Part shown: positions 17,475 to 26,383 of the stretch, piece after piece
How positions within the stretch are numbered: position 1 is the stretch's first letter
How the letters are laid out: each line of letters begins with the position of its first letter
Origin: Treponema sp.
Lineage (GTDB): Bacteria > Spirochaetota > Spirochaetia > Treponematales > Breznakiellaceae
Direction: 5' to 3'
DNA: 64,000 nt
NCBI GenBank assembly: GCA_009777535.1
Contig: WRLP01000008.1
Location: 51,758 to 115,757, forward strand
Notes under the pieces: generated by a model
Database searches by the model: none
Seen by the model: only the letters and a program-made list of their open reading frames with translations
What the model was told of the DNA's origin: nothing
Translations under genes and position numbers: made by a program

Positions 17475-18400
17475 TGCCTGCCTCCGTTTTCCCCGCTTAG
17501 CCTGGCGGTTTCCGCCTCTTTCGTGTCGGCGCTTTTCAGGTTTTCCCGTTTTTGAACATTCATCATCAACAGAACGCCCACTGTCGTTACCAGGGTGATA
17601 ACGATGGAAATCGCCGACGCCCGCGGCCAGTTACGCGATTTGGAAAGCTGGTCGGCAATGATGTTCCCAAGCATGTACGAATCCATGCCGCCGACAAGAA
17701 GGGGCACGGCATAGGCGCCGAAGATGGGTATGAATGTAAACATGACCGACGCGAAAATGCCGGAGCGTATATTCGGCAGCAGTACCTTTATCATAGAGCC
17801 GATTTTTGTCGCGCCAAGATCGCGTGCCGCCTCCAGCAGAGAGAAATCGAATTTGTCTATTGTCGAAAACAGCGGCAATATCGCATAGGGCAGATACATG
17901 TAGACCAGCACCAGAATTACCGCCTTCTGGTTGTAAAGAAAATGAACATAATCATCGATGAGCCCCAGGCGCAGGAGAATCATATTCAGAAAACCATTGT
18001 TTCCAAGAATATTCATCCATGCAAAAACCCTTATCAGAAAATTTGTCCAAAAGGGAATTATAATTAAAAGTAATAGGGTAGTCTGATATTTGCTCCTTGC
18101 CATAAAATAGCCGCAGGGTAGGGCAATGAGCAGCGTGATAACCGAGGCGGCCAATGATGTTAAAACAGTGCGTAATGTGACCCTTAGAAAGATTGGGTCG
18201 GAAAGATAATGGTACGCTTCCAGTGAAAATTCACTCTCTACTCCGCCGTAAAGGCCCCTTTTAAGGAAGCTGTATGCGACAATGATTCCCAATGGCGCCA
18301 AAAAAAAGATTGTGAACCAGATCGCCATTGGAGAGGAATATAACAGCCCGAAATTTTTACTGGTGATGCCGCCGCCGCCGGCCGCCGCCTTGCGGCTCAA
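17471..18400 (-). CDS. potB: Spermidine/putrescine ABC transporter permease PotB
   Basis: About 309 residues with six predicted membrane helices and the EAA loop EAARDLGATKIGSMIKVLLP in the second half. It pairs with PotC to form the membrane channel. TTG at 18400 is preferred to the ATG at 18439: it follows a GAGGT site by about six bases, and its TTGA overlaps the potA stop, typical of coupled genes. The longer form would overlap potA by 43 bases and add a basic segment with no family match. Confidence 0.9.
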   Translation of the reverse strand: MSRKAAAGGGGITSKNFGLLYSSPMAIWFTIFFLAPLGIIVAYSFLKRGLYGGVESEFSLEAYHYLSDPIFLRVTLRTVLTSLAASVITLLIALPCGYFMARSKYQTTLLLLIIIPFWTNFLIRVFAWMNILGNNGFLNMILLRLGLIDDYVHFLYNQKAVILVLVYMYLPYAILPLFSTIDKFDFSLLEAARDLGATKIGSMIKVLLPNIRSGIFASVMFTFIPIFGAYAVPLLVGGMDSYMLGNIIADQLSKSRNWPRASAISIVITLVTTVGVLLMMNVQKRENLKSADTKEAETARLSGENGGRH

Positions 18401-19548
18401 TTTTTTACCTCGACAATATAGCCGTCGTCGGCGCTCCATGAAAGGTAAACAGAATCTTTCCAGAGAATTTCCGGCCCTTCATCAGAATAATTGGCGTGCT
18501 GTTTAATAACCCTGATAAGGGCCTTGTCCACCTGAACATAAAACTTGGTCTGGAAACCAGAGTAAATCGGCTCATCAACCCTTCCCTGGAAAAGGTTGAT
18601 ATCTGCCCTTTGGGTTACAGGTTTTTCTTTTGTGATAACTATTTTTTCCGGTCTTATTGTAAAGCTGACCGTTTGTCCGGGGCCGACATCATCAACAGTT
18701 GTAACTTTTATACGCCCCAGCTCCGGTATTTCAAGTTCGGTGATATACTCAACCCATTCCCTGTTCATCTTTTCCACGCTGATTACTGTTGCGTCAAAAA
18801 GATTGGTCTCGCCGATAAAGCGGGCAACAAAATCTGTGGCGGGACTTTCGTAAATATCGTGGGGGGTGCCCACCTGTAAAACATTGCCCTGGTTCATTAC
18901 CGCAAGCCTGTCCGAAACGGAAAGAGCTTCCTGCTGATCATGGGTAACATAAATAAAGGTGATGCCTATTGTATCGTGGATTGTATCCAGCTCGATAAGC
19001 ATGCGCTGACGCAGTTTCGCATCCAGTGCGGAAAGGGGTTCATCCAGCAGCAGGACACTTGGCTGGTTGATCAGGGCCCTGGCGATGGCCACTCTCTGCT
19101 TTTGTCCGCCCGATAACTGGTTTGGTTTTTTATGAGCGTGGCCTTCGAGCTGTACCAGATTAAGGTATTCGTTTACCCTGGTTTCAATCTCTTTATCAGC
19201 CGCTTTTTTCAATCGCAGGGAAAACGCTACATTTTCGAAAACTGAAAGGTGCGGAAACAGGGCATAACTTTGAAAAACAGTATTTGCCGGCCTTCTGTTC
19301 GGAGGCACGGAAAGCACATCGTGCCCGTCGAATGTTACCGTCCCGCAGTCAGGCTGTTCAAAACCAGCGATGATCCGCAGCAGGGTTGTTTTCCCGCAGC
19401 CCGAAGGTCCCAACAGGGAAAAAAATTCCCCCTTCTTAATTTCCAGGCTCACATTATTCAGAGCCCTGAAATCACCGAAGGTTTTACCCACCCCTTCGAT
19501 GACAACATCGCTTCCTTTCAATCTGTTACTTCCAGCCTCCCTCGGCAC
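18397..19548 (-). CDS. potA: Spermidine/putrescine ABC transporter ATPase PotA
   Basis: The 383-residue ATPase subunit. ABC motifs are all present: Walker A LGPSGCGKTT near residue 49, Q-loop FQSYALFP, signature LSGGQKQRVAIARAL near 144, Walker B LLLDEPLSALD, and H-loop YVTHDQ. A C-terminal TOBE-like regulatory domain follows from about residue 280. It is the first gene of potABCD. ATG 19548 has no obvious ribosome binding site; a TTG nine codons later lies behind GGAAGTAACAG and could be the true start, so the start is uncertain. Confidence 0.94.
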   Translation of the reverse strand: MPREAGSNRLKGSDVVIEGVGKTFGDFRALNNVSLEIKKGEFFSLLGPSGCGKTTLLRIIAGFEQPDCGTVTFDGHDVLSVPPNRRPANTVFQSYALFPHLSVFENVAFSLRLKKAADKEIETRVNEYLNLVQLEGHAHKKPNQLSGGQKQRVAIARALINQPSVLLLDEPLSALDAKLRQRMLIELDTIHDTIGITFIYVTHDQQEALSVSDRLAVMNQGNVLQVGTPHDIYESPATDFVARFIGETNLFDATVISVEKMNREWVEYITELEIPELGRIKVTTVDDVGPGQTVSFTIRPEKIVITKEKPVTQRADINLFQGRVDEPIYSGFQTKFYVQVDKALIRVIKQHANYSDEGPEILWKDSVYLSWSADDGYIVEVKN

Positions 19549-19561
19549 ATCGTTAACGGTT

Positions 19562-19594
19562 CACAGCCGCACGGCTGCAAATAACCATAATGGT
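19562..19594 (-). promoter_or_regulatory. Leader palindromes before potA
   Basis: The gap between the M20 gene and potA holds two small inverted repeats: an 11-base palindrome ACCATAATGGT (19584-19594) and a hairpin formed by CAGCCG and CGGCTG around 19563-19577. Either could be an operator or leader structure for the polyamine operon. No regulator binding site is recognised and no convincing -10/-35 pair was found. Confidence 0.25.
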
Positions 19595-19611
19595 ACAATG
19601 GGGATTTTTTA

Positions 19612-20847
19612 CTAAATTGTCAATAAGGCTGCAAGCGCCATAACTTTGGCGTCCCCAAGCAGACTTTCCAAAAGCACGTATTCATTGGGTTGATGGGCGC
19701 TGTTTGTCAATCTTGCCCAGACCACCGAATCGATTCCGATATTGCGCAGGTACGCGCCTATTGTGCCGCCGCCGATTCCTACCGGCTTTGGCTCTACCCC
19801 GTACACTTCCCTGATCGCCGAGCCAAGGCATTTTACTACCGGAGCGCCGGGCGAAGTGGGTTTTGATTCCATGCATTGGGCAAGAGAGTATTCGATACTG
19901 ACGCCGTATTTTCCGGCGATTTCATCTTTAATTTTGTCGATTTCAGCTAACACGGTTTTTACCGGATAGCACGGGAGGATTCTCATATCCATGCAGAATA
20001 CGTCTTCGCCCGGTATTGTATTGATATTGGGAACATTGGCTTCCTTTTTGGTTGGCTCGAAGGTGGAATAGTCAGGCTCGAACAGCGGATCTTTGCCGTT
20101 GAATTTGGCGGAAAGCTCGTTGTGCAGGCGCACTGCGAGATCGGCGGCGGCAAGGTGGGCATTGGCGCCCATGTCCGGCCTTGAACCGTGGGTTTGCACT
20201 CCGTGTGTAGTGAAACAAATCCAGATTAAATTCTTTTCGGCAATTTCCACGGGCTCACCTGTAGAGTCGCCGCCGTCGGGAATAAGAACCATGTCGTCTT
20301 TTCTGAACAGTTCCCCGTGGTTTTTAATCAGCCAGTCAATGCCGAAAAACGATCCTGTTTCCTCGTCTGCGGCAAACAGCAGCTTTATTGTACGGCGCGG
20401 CTTAATTCCCTGCTGCACAAAGGCAAGAGCAGCAAGAACCGAGGAAACGAGCCCCTGCTGATTGTCTTCCACCCCCCGCCCGATGAGCCTGGGGGGATCA
20501 TCCTCCTGTATCACCGTCCATGGATCGCCGTCCCATAATTTTTCTTCGCCGGGCGGCACAACATCAATATGGCTCATTATCCAAAAACGCCCCGCTCCGT
20601 CTTCTCCGTCGATTGTGGCGACAAGGTTCGGTCTTACCCCTCCTTTGGCGCGGCTGTCCGGCGCATCGTACCGCTCCAGTTGTGTAATCCCATGCTGTTT
20701 CAGCCATGCTTCAAGGAAAAGGCATTTGTCCAGCTCCCCTTCGCCGCCGGAATTAGGGGATATGGCCGGTATTTTTGTCAGCCCTGTTTCCAGCTCTATT
20801 GCCAAAGGAAGGGCGTCCTCGATCCAGGAGAAAATTTTATCTTTCAC
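19612..20847 (-). CDS. M20-family metallopeptidase/amidohydrolase
   Basis: About 411 residues of a two-metal M20 hydrolase. Metal-binding signatures are visible: MSHIDVVPPGE (HxD, about 97-107), GRGVEDNQQG (bridging Asp), ADEETGS (catalytic Glu pair), the PDGGD aspartate, and the C-terminal NSAHQPNEY histidine. The dimerisation insert THGVQTHGSRP is present. Substrate is unknown; dipeptides, acylated amino acids and carbamoyl compounds are all possible. GTG 20847 is preferred because AGGAG stands seven bases before it; an ATG at 20868 lies deeper inside galE. The gene overlaps the galE 3' end by 11 bases. Confidence 0.88.
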   Translation of the reverse strand: MKDKIFSWIEDALPLAIELETGLTKIPAISPNSGGEGELDKCLFLEAWLKQHGITQLERYDAPDSRAKGGVRPNLVATIDGEDGAGRFWIMSHIDVVPPGEEKLWDGDPWTVIQEDDPPRLIGRGVEDNQQGLVSSVLAALAFVQQGIKPRRTIKLLFAADEETGSFFGIDWLIKNHGELFRKDDMVLIPDGGDSTGEPVEIAEKNLIWICFTTHGVQTHGSRPDMGANAHLAAADLAVRLHNELSAKFNGKDPLFEPDYSTFEPTKKEANVPNINTIPGEDVFCMDMRILPCYPVKTVLAEIDKIKDEIAGKYGVSIEYSLAQCMESKPTSPGAPVVKCLGSAIREVYGVEPKPVGIGGGTIGAYLRNIGIDSVVWARLTNSAHQPNEYVLLESLLGDAKVMALAALLTI

Positions 20848-21817
20848 TGCATTGCTCCTTGTAAACATTCCAGCTTGTGCTGATCAGTGTTTCCAAATCA
20901 GAGTATTTTGCCTGCCAGCCAAGAAGTTCCCGCGCAAGAGATGCCGAAGCGGTTAGTTTTGCCGGGTCTCCATGCCGCCGCCCTGCAATTTTTGCTGGAA
21001 TGGGCCTGTCTGTAATCCGCCGCGCTGTTTCCAGCACCTCATTTACCGAGCTTCCCTTTTCGCTTCCAAGATTGATAACAAGGCTCCTGTCATTTTTACT
21101 GATGTAATCCAGGGCGGCGGCATGAGCGGCCGCCAGATCGGTAACATGGATATAGTCGCGGATACAGGTGCCGTCGGGTGTATCGTAGTCGTTTCCAAAA
21201 ATTTGTAGTTCCCCCCTCATGCCGCAGGCAGTTTCCATAATGACAGGGATAAGATTTGCCGGGTTTTGCTCCAGCCCCTTAATTTGGCCGTCTATATCAT
21301 AGCCTGCGGCATTGAAGTAGCGCAGGGAAGCGAAGCGGAAGCTTTTCAGTTTTTCATACCAGAGTAGAAAGCGCTCAATTTCCAGCTTTGTAAAGCCGTA
21401 GAAATTTTCAGGATTGGTTCTGTGTTTTTCGTCAATGGGAAGATATTCCGGCTCGCCGTAAACGGCGGCGCTGGACGAAAAGACAATTTTTCTGATTTTG
21501 GTCTGCGAGGCGGCGTTAAGAATGTTCAGCGTTCCCGTGATATTGTTATGGGAATATTTTTCCGGCTGCAGCATCGATTCCCCGGCGGCCTTAAGCGCGG
21601 CAAGGTGGACGATGGCGTCAAAACCGCCCTTCATAACTTCCAGTATCTTATCGTAATCGAGAATATCCCCGTAAATGAATTCTGCTTCTTGGAAAAGATT
21701 TTCCCGCAGCCCGCTGGAAAGGTTATCGAACACTGTAACGCTGCAGCCGCATCGCAGAAGTTCCTTTACCACATGGCTGCCTATGTATCCGGCGCCGCCG
21801 GTTACCAATACTTTCAT
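20837..21817 (-). CDS. galE: UDP-glucose 4-epimerase
   Basis: A 326-residue short-chain dehydrogenase-type sugar epimerase that interconverts UDP-glucose and UDP-galactose for surface polysaccharide and galactose use. It has the NAD motif GGAGYIGSH at residues 7-15, the SSSAAVYG serine segment, the catalytic YGFTK (YxxxK) and the substrate-binding SLRYFNAAG. Length is normal for bacterial GalE. It lies between the ABC-F gene and the overlapping M20 gene on the same strand. Other NDP-sugar epimerases share the fold, but the motif set favours GalE. Confidence 0.93.
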   Translation of the reverse strand: MKVLVTGGAGYIGSHVVKELLRCGCSVTVFDNLSSGLRENLFQEAEFIYGDILDYDKILEVMKGGFDAIVHLAALKAAGESMLQPEKYSHNNITGTLNILNAASQTKIRKIVFSSSAAVYGEPEYLPIDEKHRTNPENFYGFTKLEIERFLLWYEKLKSFRFASLRYFNAAGYDIDGQIKGLEQNPANLIPVIMETACGMRGELQIFGNDYDTPDGTCIRDYIHVTDLAAAHAAALDYISKNDRSLVINLGSEKGSSVNEVLETARRITDRPIPAKIAGRRHGDPAKLTASASLARELLGWQAKYSDLETLISTSWNVYKEQCSER

Positions 21818-21869
21818 ATTATTAGTATAGTGGAATTATTGATATTCTGCCATTACAGAAATCAACTTT

Positions 21870-23867
21870 TCACTGCCGCATATTTTCAAGTTCTTTGGCC
21901 AGCTCTTCCCATTCGCGCGATTTGGATTCAATGGCCGCCGTGCATTCATCAAGTTTGATCTTTACCGCTTTCGCTTTTTCCCCGTTGGCGTACACTTCCG
22001 GCCTGGACAGTTCCGCTTCCGCAAGGGCTTTTACGCTTTCCAGTTCTTCAATGGCCTTTAGGATTTCTTCTTCCCGCCTTTCCAGCCTGCGCATTTGGGT
22101 CTGCTTCTGTTTGTCCAATAGCCGTTTTTCGGCTGACAGCTTCAGCGGGCCGGGTACGGCGGAATCTGGTGTTTCTGTTTTTTGGTTTGCTCCGGCTGTC
22201 TCGCGGTTTACTCTGTCCAGGTAGTATGCGTAATTGCCGTAGAAAAGCCTTGCACGGGACGGGGCGGCATGGCTGCCGGCGGTAAGTTCAAGCGTTTTTG
22301 TGGAGAGGGCTTCCATAAATGACCTGTCATGCGAAACAAATATGATTGTTCCCCTGAATTTGGAAAGCGTGTCCAGAAATATATCTTTGGAGTGTATGTC
22401 AAGATGATTGGTAGGTTCGTCCAGTATCAAAAGATTTACCGGTTTAAGCAGCATTTTCAAAAGCGCAAGCCGGCTTTTTTCGCCGCCGGACAGCACCGAT
22501 ACGCTCTTGTATACATCATCGCCGCGAAAAAGGAATGCCCCCAGCATGTCGCGTAACTTTGGAACAAGCGCGATCGGCGCTTCGGCTTCCAGAAATTCCA
22601 GAACCTGCTCGCTTCCCTGCAGGGCTTCGGCATTGTCCTGGGAAAAATAGCCGGCGCTGATGCCGGCACCGAGCTTGATGCTTCCTGAATAATCATTGTC
22701 CTCTCCTGCTATTATCCGCAGAAGGGTAGTCTTGCCGGCTCCGTTGGCGCCCGCCACTACAAGACGTTCTCCGGATTCAACGAGCAAATCAATTCCCGAC
22801 AATACAGGCCGCGCGCCGTAATTCTTCCCAATGCCTTCCAGGGTAAGGGCGATTTTTCCCGAATGCGGCGGCGGCGGAAATGTTATGCTGATTTTTTTCA
22901 GATTTTCCGGTATTTCGATCCTTTCCATTTTTTCAAGACGCTTTATAAGCTCCTGGGCAAAGGCCGCCTTGCTGGCCTTGTATCGAAAACGCCTGATTAG
23001 GGCTTCAGTCTTTTCGATTTCCGCCTGCTGTTCTTCATACCGTTTAATCAGGCTTTCTACCTCGGCCTTGCGTGTTTTTTCATAAGCGCTGTAGTTTCCG
23101 GCATAACGCTTCAGGTTTCCCTGAAACAACTCGTACACTTCATTAACCGTAATATCAAGAAAATAACGGTCATGCGAAACCAGGAGAAGGCCGCCTGTGA
23201 AATTTCCCAGCCAGTTTTCCAGCCAGTTTCTGGCTTCTATATCAAGATAATTTGTGGGCTCGTCGAGAAGCAGAATATCCGGCTTTTCTAGCAGTACCTT
23301 GGCAAGGGCGATTCTCATCTGCCAGCCGCCGGAAAATTCTCCTGTTTCCCGTTCAAAATCTTCCATGGAAAAGCCAAGGCCGCCCAGCACCATCGAGATT
23401 ACCGCTTCACGGCGGTAGTAGCCTGAATTTTCAACCTGTTCAAGGAGCAGGCGGTGTTCTTCCAGCAGGGCATCGGTTGAAGAATCTTTTTTTTGATGTT
23501 TTTCCAGAAGTCCGCCGATTTCTTCGGCACGGGCAAGAAGGCTTAAATTGTGATTGAATGAGCTTTCCGCTTCGGCATACAGGCTCTTTCCAAGGTGAAC
23601 AATTCCCGACTGGGGCAGCCAGGAGACCCTTGTTCCTTTTCGGACAGCCCTGTCACCACAGTCGGCTGCAATCGCGCCTGCAATGACTTTTATCAGTGTG
23701 GATTTCCCTGATCCGTTGGCGCCGGCCAGACATGCCCTTGATCCTGGCGAAAGGTTAAGGCTTATATTTTTTAGAATGTCCCTGTCGCCGAAAGCAACAG
23801 AAGTGCGGGAAAGCTGCACCCCAGTCATGCGCGGAGTGTTTGGTTTTCCCTCTTGTGTGCTGCCCAC
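21870..23867 (-). CDS. ABC-F family ATPase
   Basis: A 665-residue protein with two ABC ATPase domains and no membrane part. Domain 1 has Walker A ANGSGKST, signature FSGGWQMRIALAK and Walker B ILLLDEPTNYLD. A charged linker of about 80 residues follows. Domain 2 has GANGAGKTT, LSGGEKSRLALLK and LLILDEPTNHLD. The C-terminus is a coiled coil rich in Lys/Glu/Arg. ABC-F proteins bind the ribosomal E site and act as translation factors or antibiotic-resistance factors; the subtype cannot be read here. It ends 53 bases before galE and starts close after the lipoprotein gene at 23870. Confidence 0.9.
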   Translation of the reverse strand: MGSTQEGKPNTPRMTGVQLSRTSVAFGDRDILKNISLNLSPGSRACLAGANGSGKSTLIKVIAGAIAADCGDRAVRKGTRVSWLPQSGIVHLGKSLYAEAESSFNHNLSLLARAEEIGGLLEKHQKKDSSTDALLEEHRLLLEQVENSGYYRREAVISMVLGGLGFSMEDFERETGEFSGGWQMRIALAKVLLEKPDILLLDEPTNYLDIEARNWLENWLGNFTGGLLLVSHDRYFLDITVNEVYELFQGNLKRYAGNYSAYEKTRKAEVESLIKRYEEQQAEIEKTEALIRRFRYKASKAAFAQELIKRLEKMERIEIPENLKKISITFPPPPHSGKIALTLEGIGKNYGARPVLSGIDLLVESGERLVVAGANGAGKTTLLRIIAGEDNDYSGSIKLGAGISAGYFSQDNAEALQGSEQVLEFLEAEAPIALVPKLRDMLGAFLFRGDDVYKSVSVLSGGEKSRLALLKMLLKPVNLLILDEPTNHLDIHSKDIFLDTLSKFRGTIIFVSHDRSFMEALSTKTLELTAGSHAAPSRARLFYGNYAYYLDRVNRETAGANQKTETPDSAVPGPLKLSAEKRLLDKQKQTQMRRLERREEEILKAIEELESVKALAEAELSRPEVYANGEKAKAVKIKLDECTAAIESKSREWEELAKELENMRQ

Positions 23868-23869
23868 GC

Positions 23870-25219
23870 CTAGTACATTTCATCCCGGAAAAAATATATA
23901 ACCACAGGAGATGAAGATCGTCGTGTAACGGTAGTGCCTTCGATGGTAAAATCGGGTGCGGCTTCCAGGCGCAGCCCCTGAAAATCCTGGGTATACATAA
24001 AATAAACCGGAGTTTCGTCCCTGCGGATATCCTGGAAATAGAATGTGCAGGCTCCGGTATACCGGTCTTCGAATGAGGCTGTTAAAAACAGATTCATGGA
24101 GACCCGTCCCCTTCCGGTTGTGTTCTGCGGAATTACATGGGGAACAAGCAGATCATTGCCCGTCCATTGAAATCCGCCGTTTTCGGAAAAAATTATTGTT
24201 CCGTAGTTGTTGCTTGTAAAAACCGGCCCGTGATTGTAGATGGAGGCAAACAATCCCTCTCTGCGGATATTTTCCTGCATGATTAGATCGTCTATATCGG
24301 CGGGCAGGGCGATGAACAGAATGGTGCGCATACCGCCGGAGCTTTCAATATACTGAACTGCCAGGCTCGAATTGGTACGCAGATTCATCTGTAAACTGGA
24401 ACCCTCAAAGCGCCATGCCCTTTCTCCTTCTGAACGGATAGAGGTGTATTCAAAACTCCTTTCCAGATCGGGAAGGCGGATCCTGGCTACGCCTGTGTCC
24501 TGTCCCGGATCAAAACCCCAGTGCCGTTCAAGTTCGCGGACGTCAATACGCCGTGAATTAAACATCTGTCCGTATGACTCAGGAGACCAAACCCTTGTTA
24601 GGACCATATCCAGATCGGGATCGGATACCGCTTCCTCCCTTACAGAAGTTACGGCTTCCAGGGGCCCTCCATAATGATCGAAGAGTCTTAACCTGTAGGA
24701 AAAGCAATACCCTACCGCGCCATCGCCGGTCAGCACCTTGTACCAGTCTCCCGGCAGCGGCTCCCCCGTAGCGCTTATTGCAGGAACGCCGTCTGTCCTT
24801 TCAAGAATCTTAATAATCTCTCCGCTGCGCAGCCTGTAAACCCTGCGGGCGCCGTTATCCGGGGCATCGCGTATCGGAAGCCCGTCCTGCAGGTTTTGTG
24901 CGTACACCGGTGCGTATTGTGCGAATGTTTCCGCCTGTTTTCTTGCTTTTCCCTTACTGCCAACCAACTCTAACTGCGTAAGAGGTATTTCGATTTTATC
25001 GAGACCGCCCCTGCTTGTTTTGTATCCTTCGGGAATGCCAACTACCCATACCCTGTCAATATTGGACCGGATATACACCGGTAGAATTGTACCGGACGGT
25101 ATGGGAGGATCCTCAGTTGACCACAGAAGAACTCCCCAGCCCATGCGCGAACAGGAAGCGAGAAAAAAACAGGCGCCAACAAGAATAAAAAAAAACAGAT
25201 GGGAGCTTTTTCTCCCCAT
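23870..25219 (-). CDS. Lipoprotein with bacterial SH3 domain
   Basis: A 449-residue predicted lipoprotein: hydrophobic signal ending FFLASC (Cys about 23). A bacterial SH3-like domain lies around residues 105-180 (GLPIRDAPDNGARRVYRLRS ... GDWYKVL ... GYCFSYRL). Such domains bind cell-wall material or peptides. The rest is a beta-rich region without known motif. It should sit in the periplasm or outer membrane. It is in the same direction as the ABC-F gene (2-base gap) and lies 31 bases after groES. Confidence 0.8.
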   Translation of the reverse strand: MGRKSSHLFFFILVGACFFLASCSRMGWGVLLWSTEDPPIPSGTILPVYIRSNIDRVWVVGIPEGYKTSRGGLDKIEIPLTQLELVGSKGKARKQAETFAQYAPVYAQNLQDGLPIRDAPDNGARRVYRLRSGEIIKILERTDGVPAISATGEPLPGDWYKVLTGDGAVGYCFSYRLRLFDHYGGPLEAVTSVREEAVSDPDLDMVLTRVWSPESYGQMFNSRRIDVRELERHWGFDPGQDTGVARIRLPDLERSFEYTSIRSEGERAWRFEGSSLQMNLRTNSSLAVQYIESSGGMRTILFIALPADIDDLIMQENIRREGLFASIYNHGPVFTSNNYGTIIFSENGGFQWTGNDLLVPHVIPQNTTGRGRVSMNLFLTASFEDRYTGACTFYFQDIRRDETPVYFMYTQDFQGLRLEAAPDFTIEGTTVTRRSSSPVVIYFFRDEMY

Positions 25220-25250
25220 TCTCTATTACCTTTTAACTTTTACCTTCTAC

Positions 25251-25523
25251 CTATTCTATTATCGCAATTATGTCGGACATTTTAAGAATCAGGTGTTCTA
25301 CACCGTCAATTTTAACCTGGGAGCCGGCATACTTATCGTACATTACCTTATCGCCGCTCTTAACGGTAACTTTTTCTTTTTCCGTTCCCGGTCCAACTTC
25401 TACTACCGTTCCCTGCTGGGTTTTTTCCTGGGCGGTATCGGGAATAATGATTCCACCGGCGGTTTTCGCCTCATTTTTTTCCAGTTTAACCATGACTCGG
25501 TCGGCCAAGGGCTTAACTTTCAT
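25251..25523 (-). CDS. groES: Co-chaperonin GroES
   Basis: A 90-residue co-chaperonin that caps GroEL during protein folding. Family landmarks are KPLADRVMVKLE at the N-terminus, GGIIIPDTA in the mobile loop, VVEVGPG, and GDKVMYDKYAG near the end. The start is set by GGAGGAGAAAAA before ATG 25523; an in-frame ATG eight codons earlier is not likely. groEL is not adjacent, and separate groES genes are common in spirochaetes. A good promoter and a perfect hairpin at the transcript start lie upstream, and no CIRCE operator is present. Confidence 0.96.
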   Translation of the reverse strand: MKVKPLADRVMVKLEKNEAKTAGGIIIPDTAQEKTQQGTVVEVGPGTEKEKVTVKSGDKVMYDKYAGSQVKIDGVEHLILKMSDIIAIIE

Positions 25524-25565
25524 TTTTTCTCCTCCATTGCAATGCAAATTTAACTTTTTAGATTT

Positions 25566-25586
25566 TCAGGGACGGCTGTTCCCTGA
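25566..25586 (-). promoter_or_regulatory. Perfect inverted repeat at groES transcript start
   Basis: TCAGGGA and TCCCTGA face each other around a seven-base loop. The repeat occupies the first 21 bases downstream of the predicted groES promoter, so it is either an operator overlapping the start site or a 5'-end stem-loop of the mRNA. It does not match CIRCE (TTAGCACTC-N9-GAGTGCTAA). The role is inferred from position. Confidence 0.5.
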
Positions 25587-25593
25587 CACATTT

Positions 25594-25622
25594 AATATAT
25601 AAAAAACAGGTCATTAGATCAA
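25594..25622 (-). promoter_or_regulatory. Candidate sigma-70 promoter of groES
   Basis: On the minus strand TTGATC (-35, 25617-25622) and TATATT (-10, 25594-25599) are exactly 17 bases apart, about 70 bases before the groES ATG. It is one of the best promoter matches in the window. Confidence 0.6.
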
Positions 25623-25628
25623 GGGGGG

Positions 25629-25855
25629 CTTTTCCACGGCTATGGCAAAGGCAGAAATATATGCCTAAAACTATAAAATAGAGCGGTACGCACAAGCCCT
25701 ACCGGAGGCTGACGGCTGTGGCCTTTGTCCACGGACGCTTTGGCGTCGCCTTTTTTGAATCCACACCGATGCCTCCGGTAGGGCTTTGCGTACCGCTTAC
25801 ATTGAATTTTTTGGGCATATATTTCTGTAATTGCCATAGTAGTGAAACGCCTGCG
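25629..25855. repeat. Palindromic element, copy 1 (complete)
   Basis: A 227-base inverted-repeat element. The left end reads TTTTCCACGGCTATGGCAAA and continues into GGCAGAAATATATGCC; the right end is its imperfect complement (GGCATATATTTCTG, TTGCCATAGTAGTG). Inside lie near-perfect arms GCGGTACGC...CCCTACCGGAGGC (25683-25709) and their complement (25771-25796) around a 61-base loop. No transposase is encoded. The same ends recur at 26258, 42710 and 49873-50242. The spurious reading frames here are the element itself. Confidence 0.85.
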
Positions 25856-25925
25856 TAGGGGCATCTTTCTGCTTTTAATAGGGTTTGACAGCAATGCAAA
25901 TTTGCTAGAAACATAGGAGAAAATT

Positions 25926-26171
25926 ATGCCGGATTTGACTGATGAAGAATATGATGCTCTGGACGAATACTATACAAAAAACCCGCCCAAATTGTCCGGC
26001 AACGGAAAAAGCGGTTTTTTTGCAAAACATGCAGAAAAAGGCAATACGCTTATTTTTGTAGATAGCCTCTCGGCAGACTGGTTGCGAATTAAAGCCGAAG
26101 CTGCTAATACCACTCCAGAAGTGATCATTCGCCAACTGGTAAATAAAGAACTTGCCGCTGTCTCTGCTTAA
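25926..26171 (+). CDS. Antitoxin-like small protein
   Basis: An 81-residue acidic protein behind a good AGGAGA site. The N-terminus LTDEEYDALDEYYTKNPP and the C-terminal DWLRIKAEAANTTPEVIIRQ helix pair resemble small CopG/RHH-like antitoxins found in many treponeme genomes, which usually sit beside a toxin. No toxin gene is evident next to it: the next right-hand frame (26384) is unidentified. It is surrounded by palindromic repeats and looks horizontally mobile. The identity is inferred from general resemblance. Confidence 0.55.
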   Translation: MPDLTDEEYDALDEYYTKNPPKLSGNGKSGFFAKHAEKGNTLIFVDSLSADWLRIKAEAANTTPEVIIRQLVNKELAAVSA

Positions 26172-26257
26172 TAAGGTGGAGCAATGCGCCAGAAGGGAAA
26201 AGTTAAAAAGTAAGAGGGAAGTCCATAGGCACTGCTCGCCCAGCTGCACCTTGTTGC

Positions 26258-26313
26258 TTTTTTGGGCACACATTTCTGTAATTGCCAAAGCAGTGAAACG
26301 CTTGCGAAGAATG
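26258..26313. repeat. Palindromic element, solo right arm (copy 2)
   Basis: TTTTTTGGGCACACATTTCTGTAATTGCC followed by a GTGAAACGCTTGCG tail matches the right arm of copy 1. No left arm was found, so this is a truncated copy. A purine-rich run (about 26196-26219) precedes it and resembles the AG-rich sequence found in flhB. Confidence 0.65.
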
Positions 26314-26383
26314 ACTGACACCCAAACTCCAGGCACTGTTTTTTCCACTTGCACTTTCATTCAAAAGCTGGTATTATTTTCCG

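Noticed and set aside
25251..25640. CIRCE operator at groES
   Set aside because: No TTAGCACTC/GAGTGCTAA pair is present; the inverted repeat found there has a different sequence.
25905..26360. 151-codon minus-strand frame over the antitoxin-like gene
   Set aside because: Its N-terminal part is repeat arm sequence, and the plus-strand gene has the better ribosome binding site and protein-like composition.
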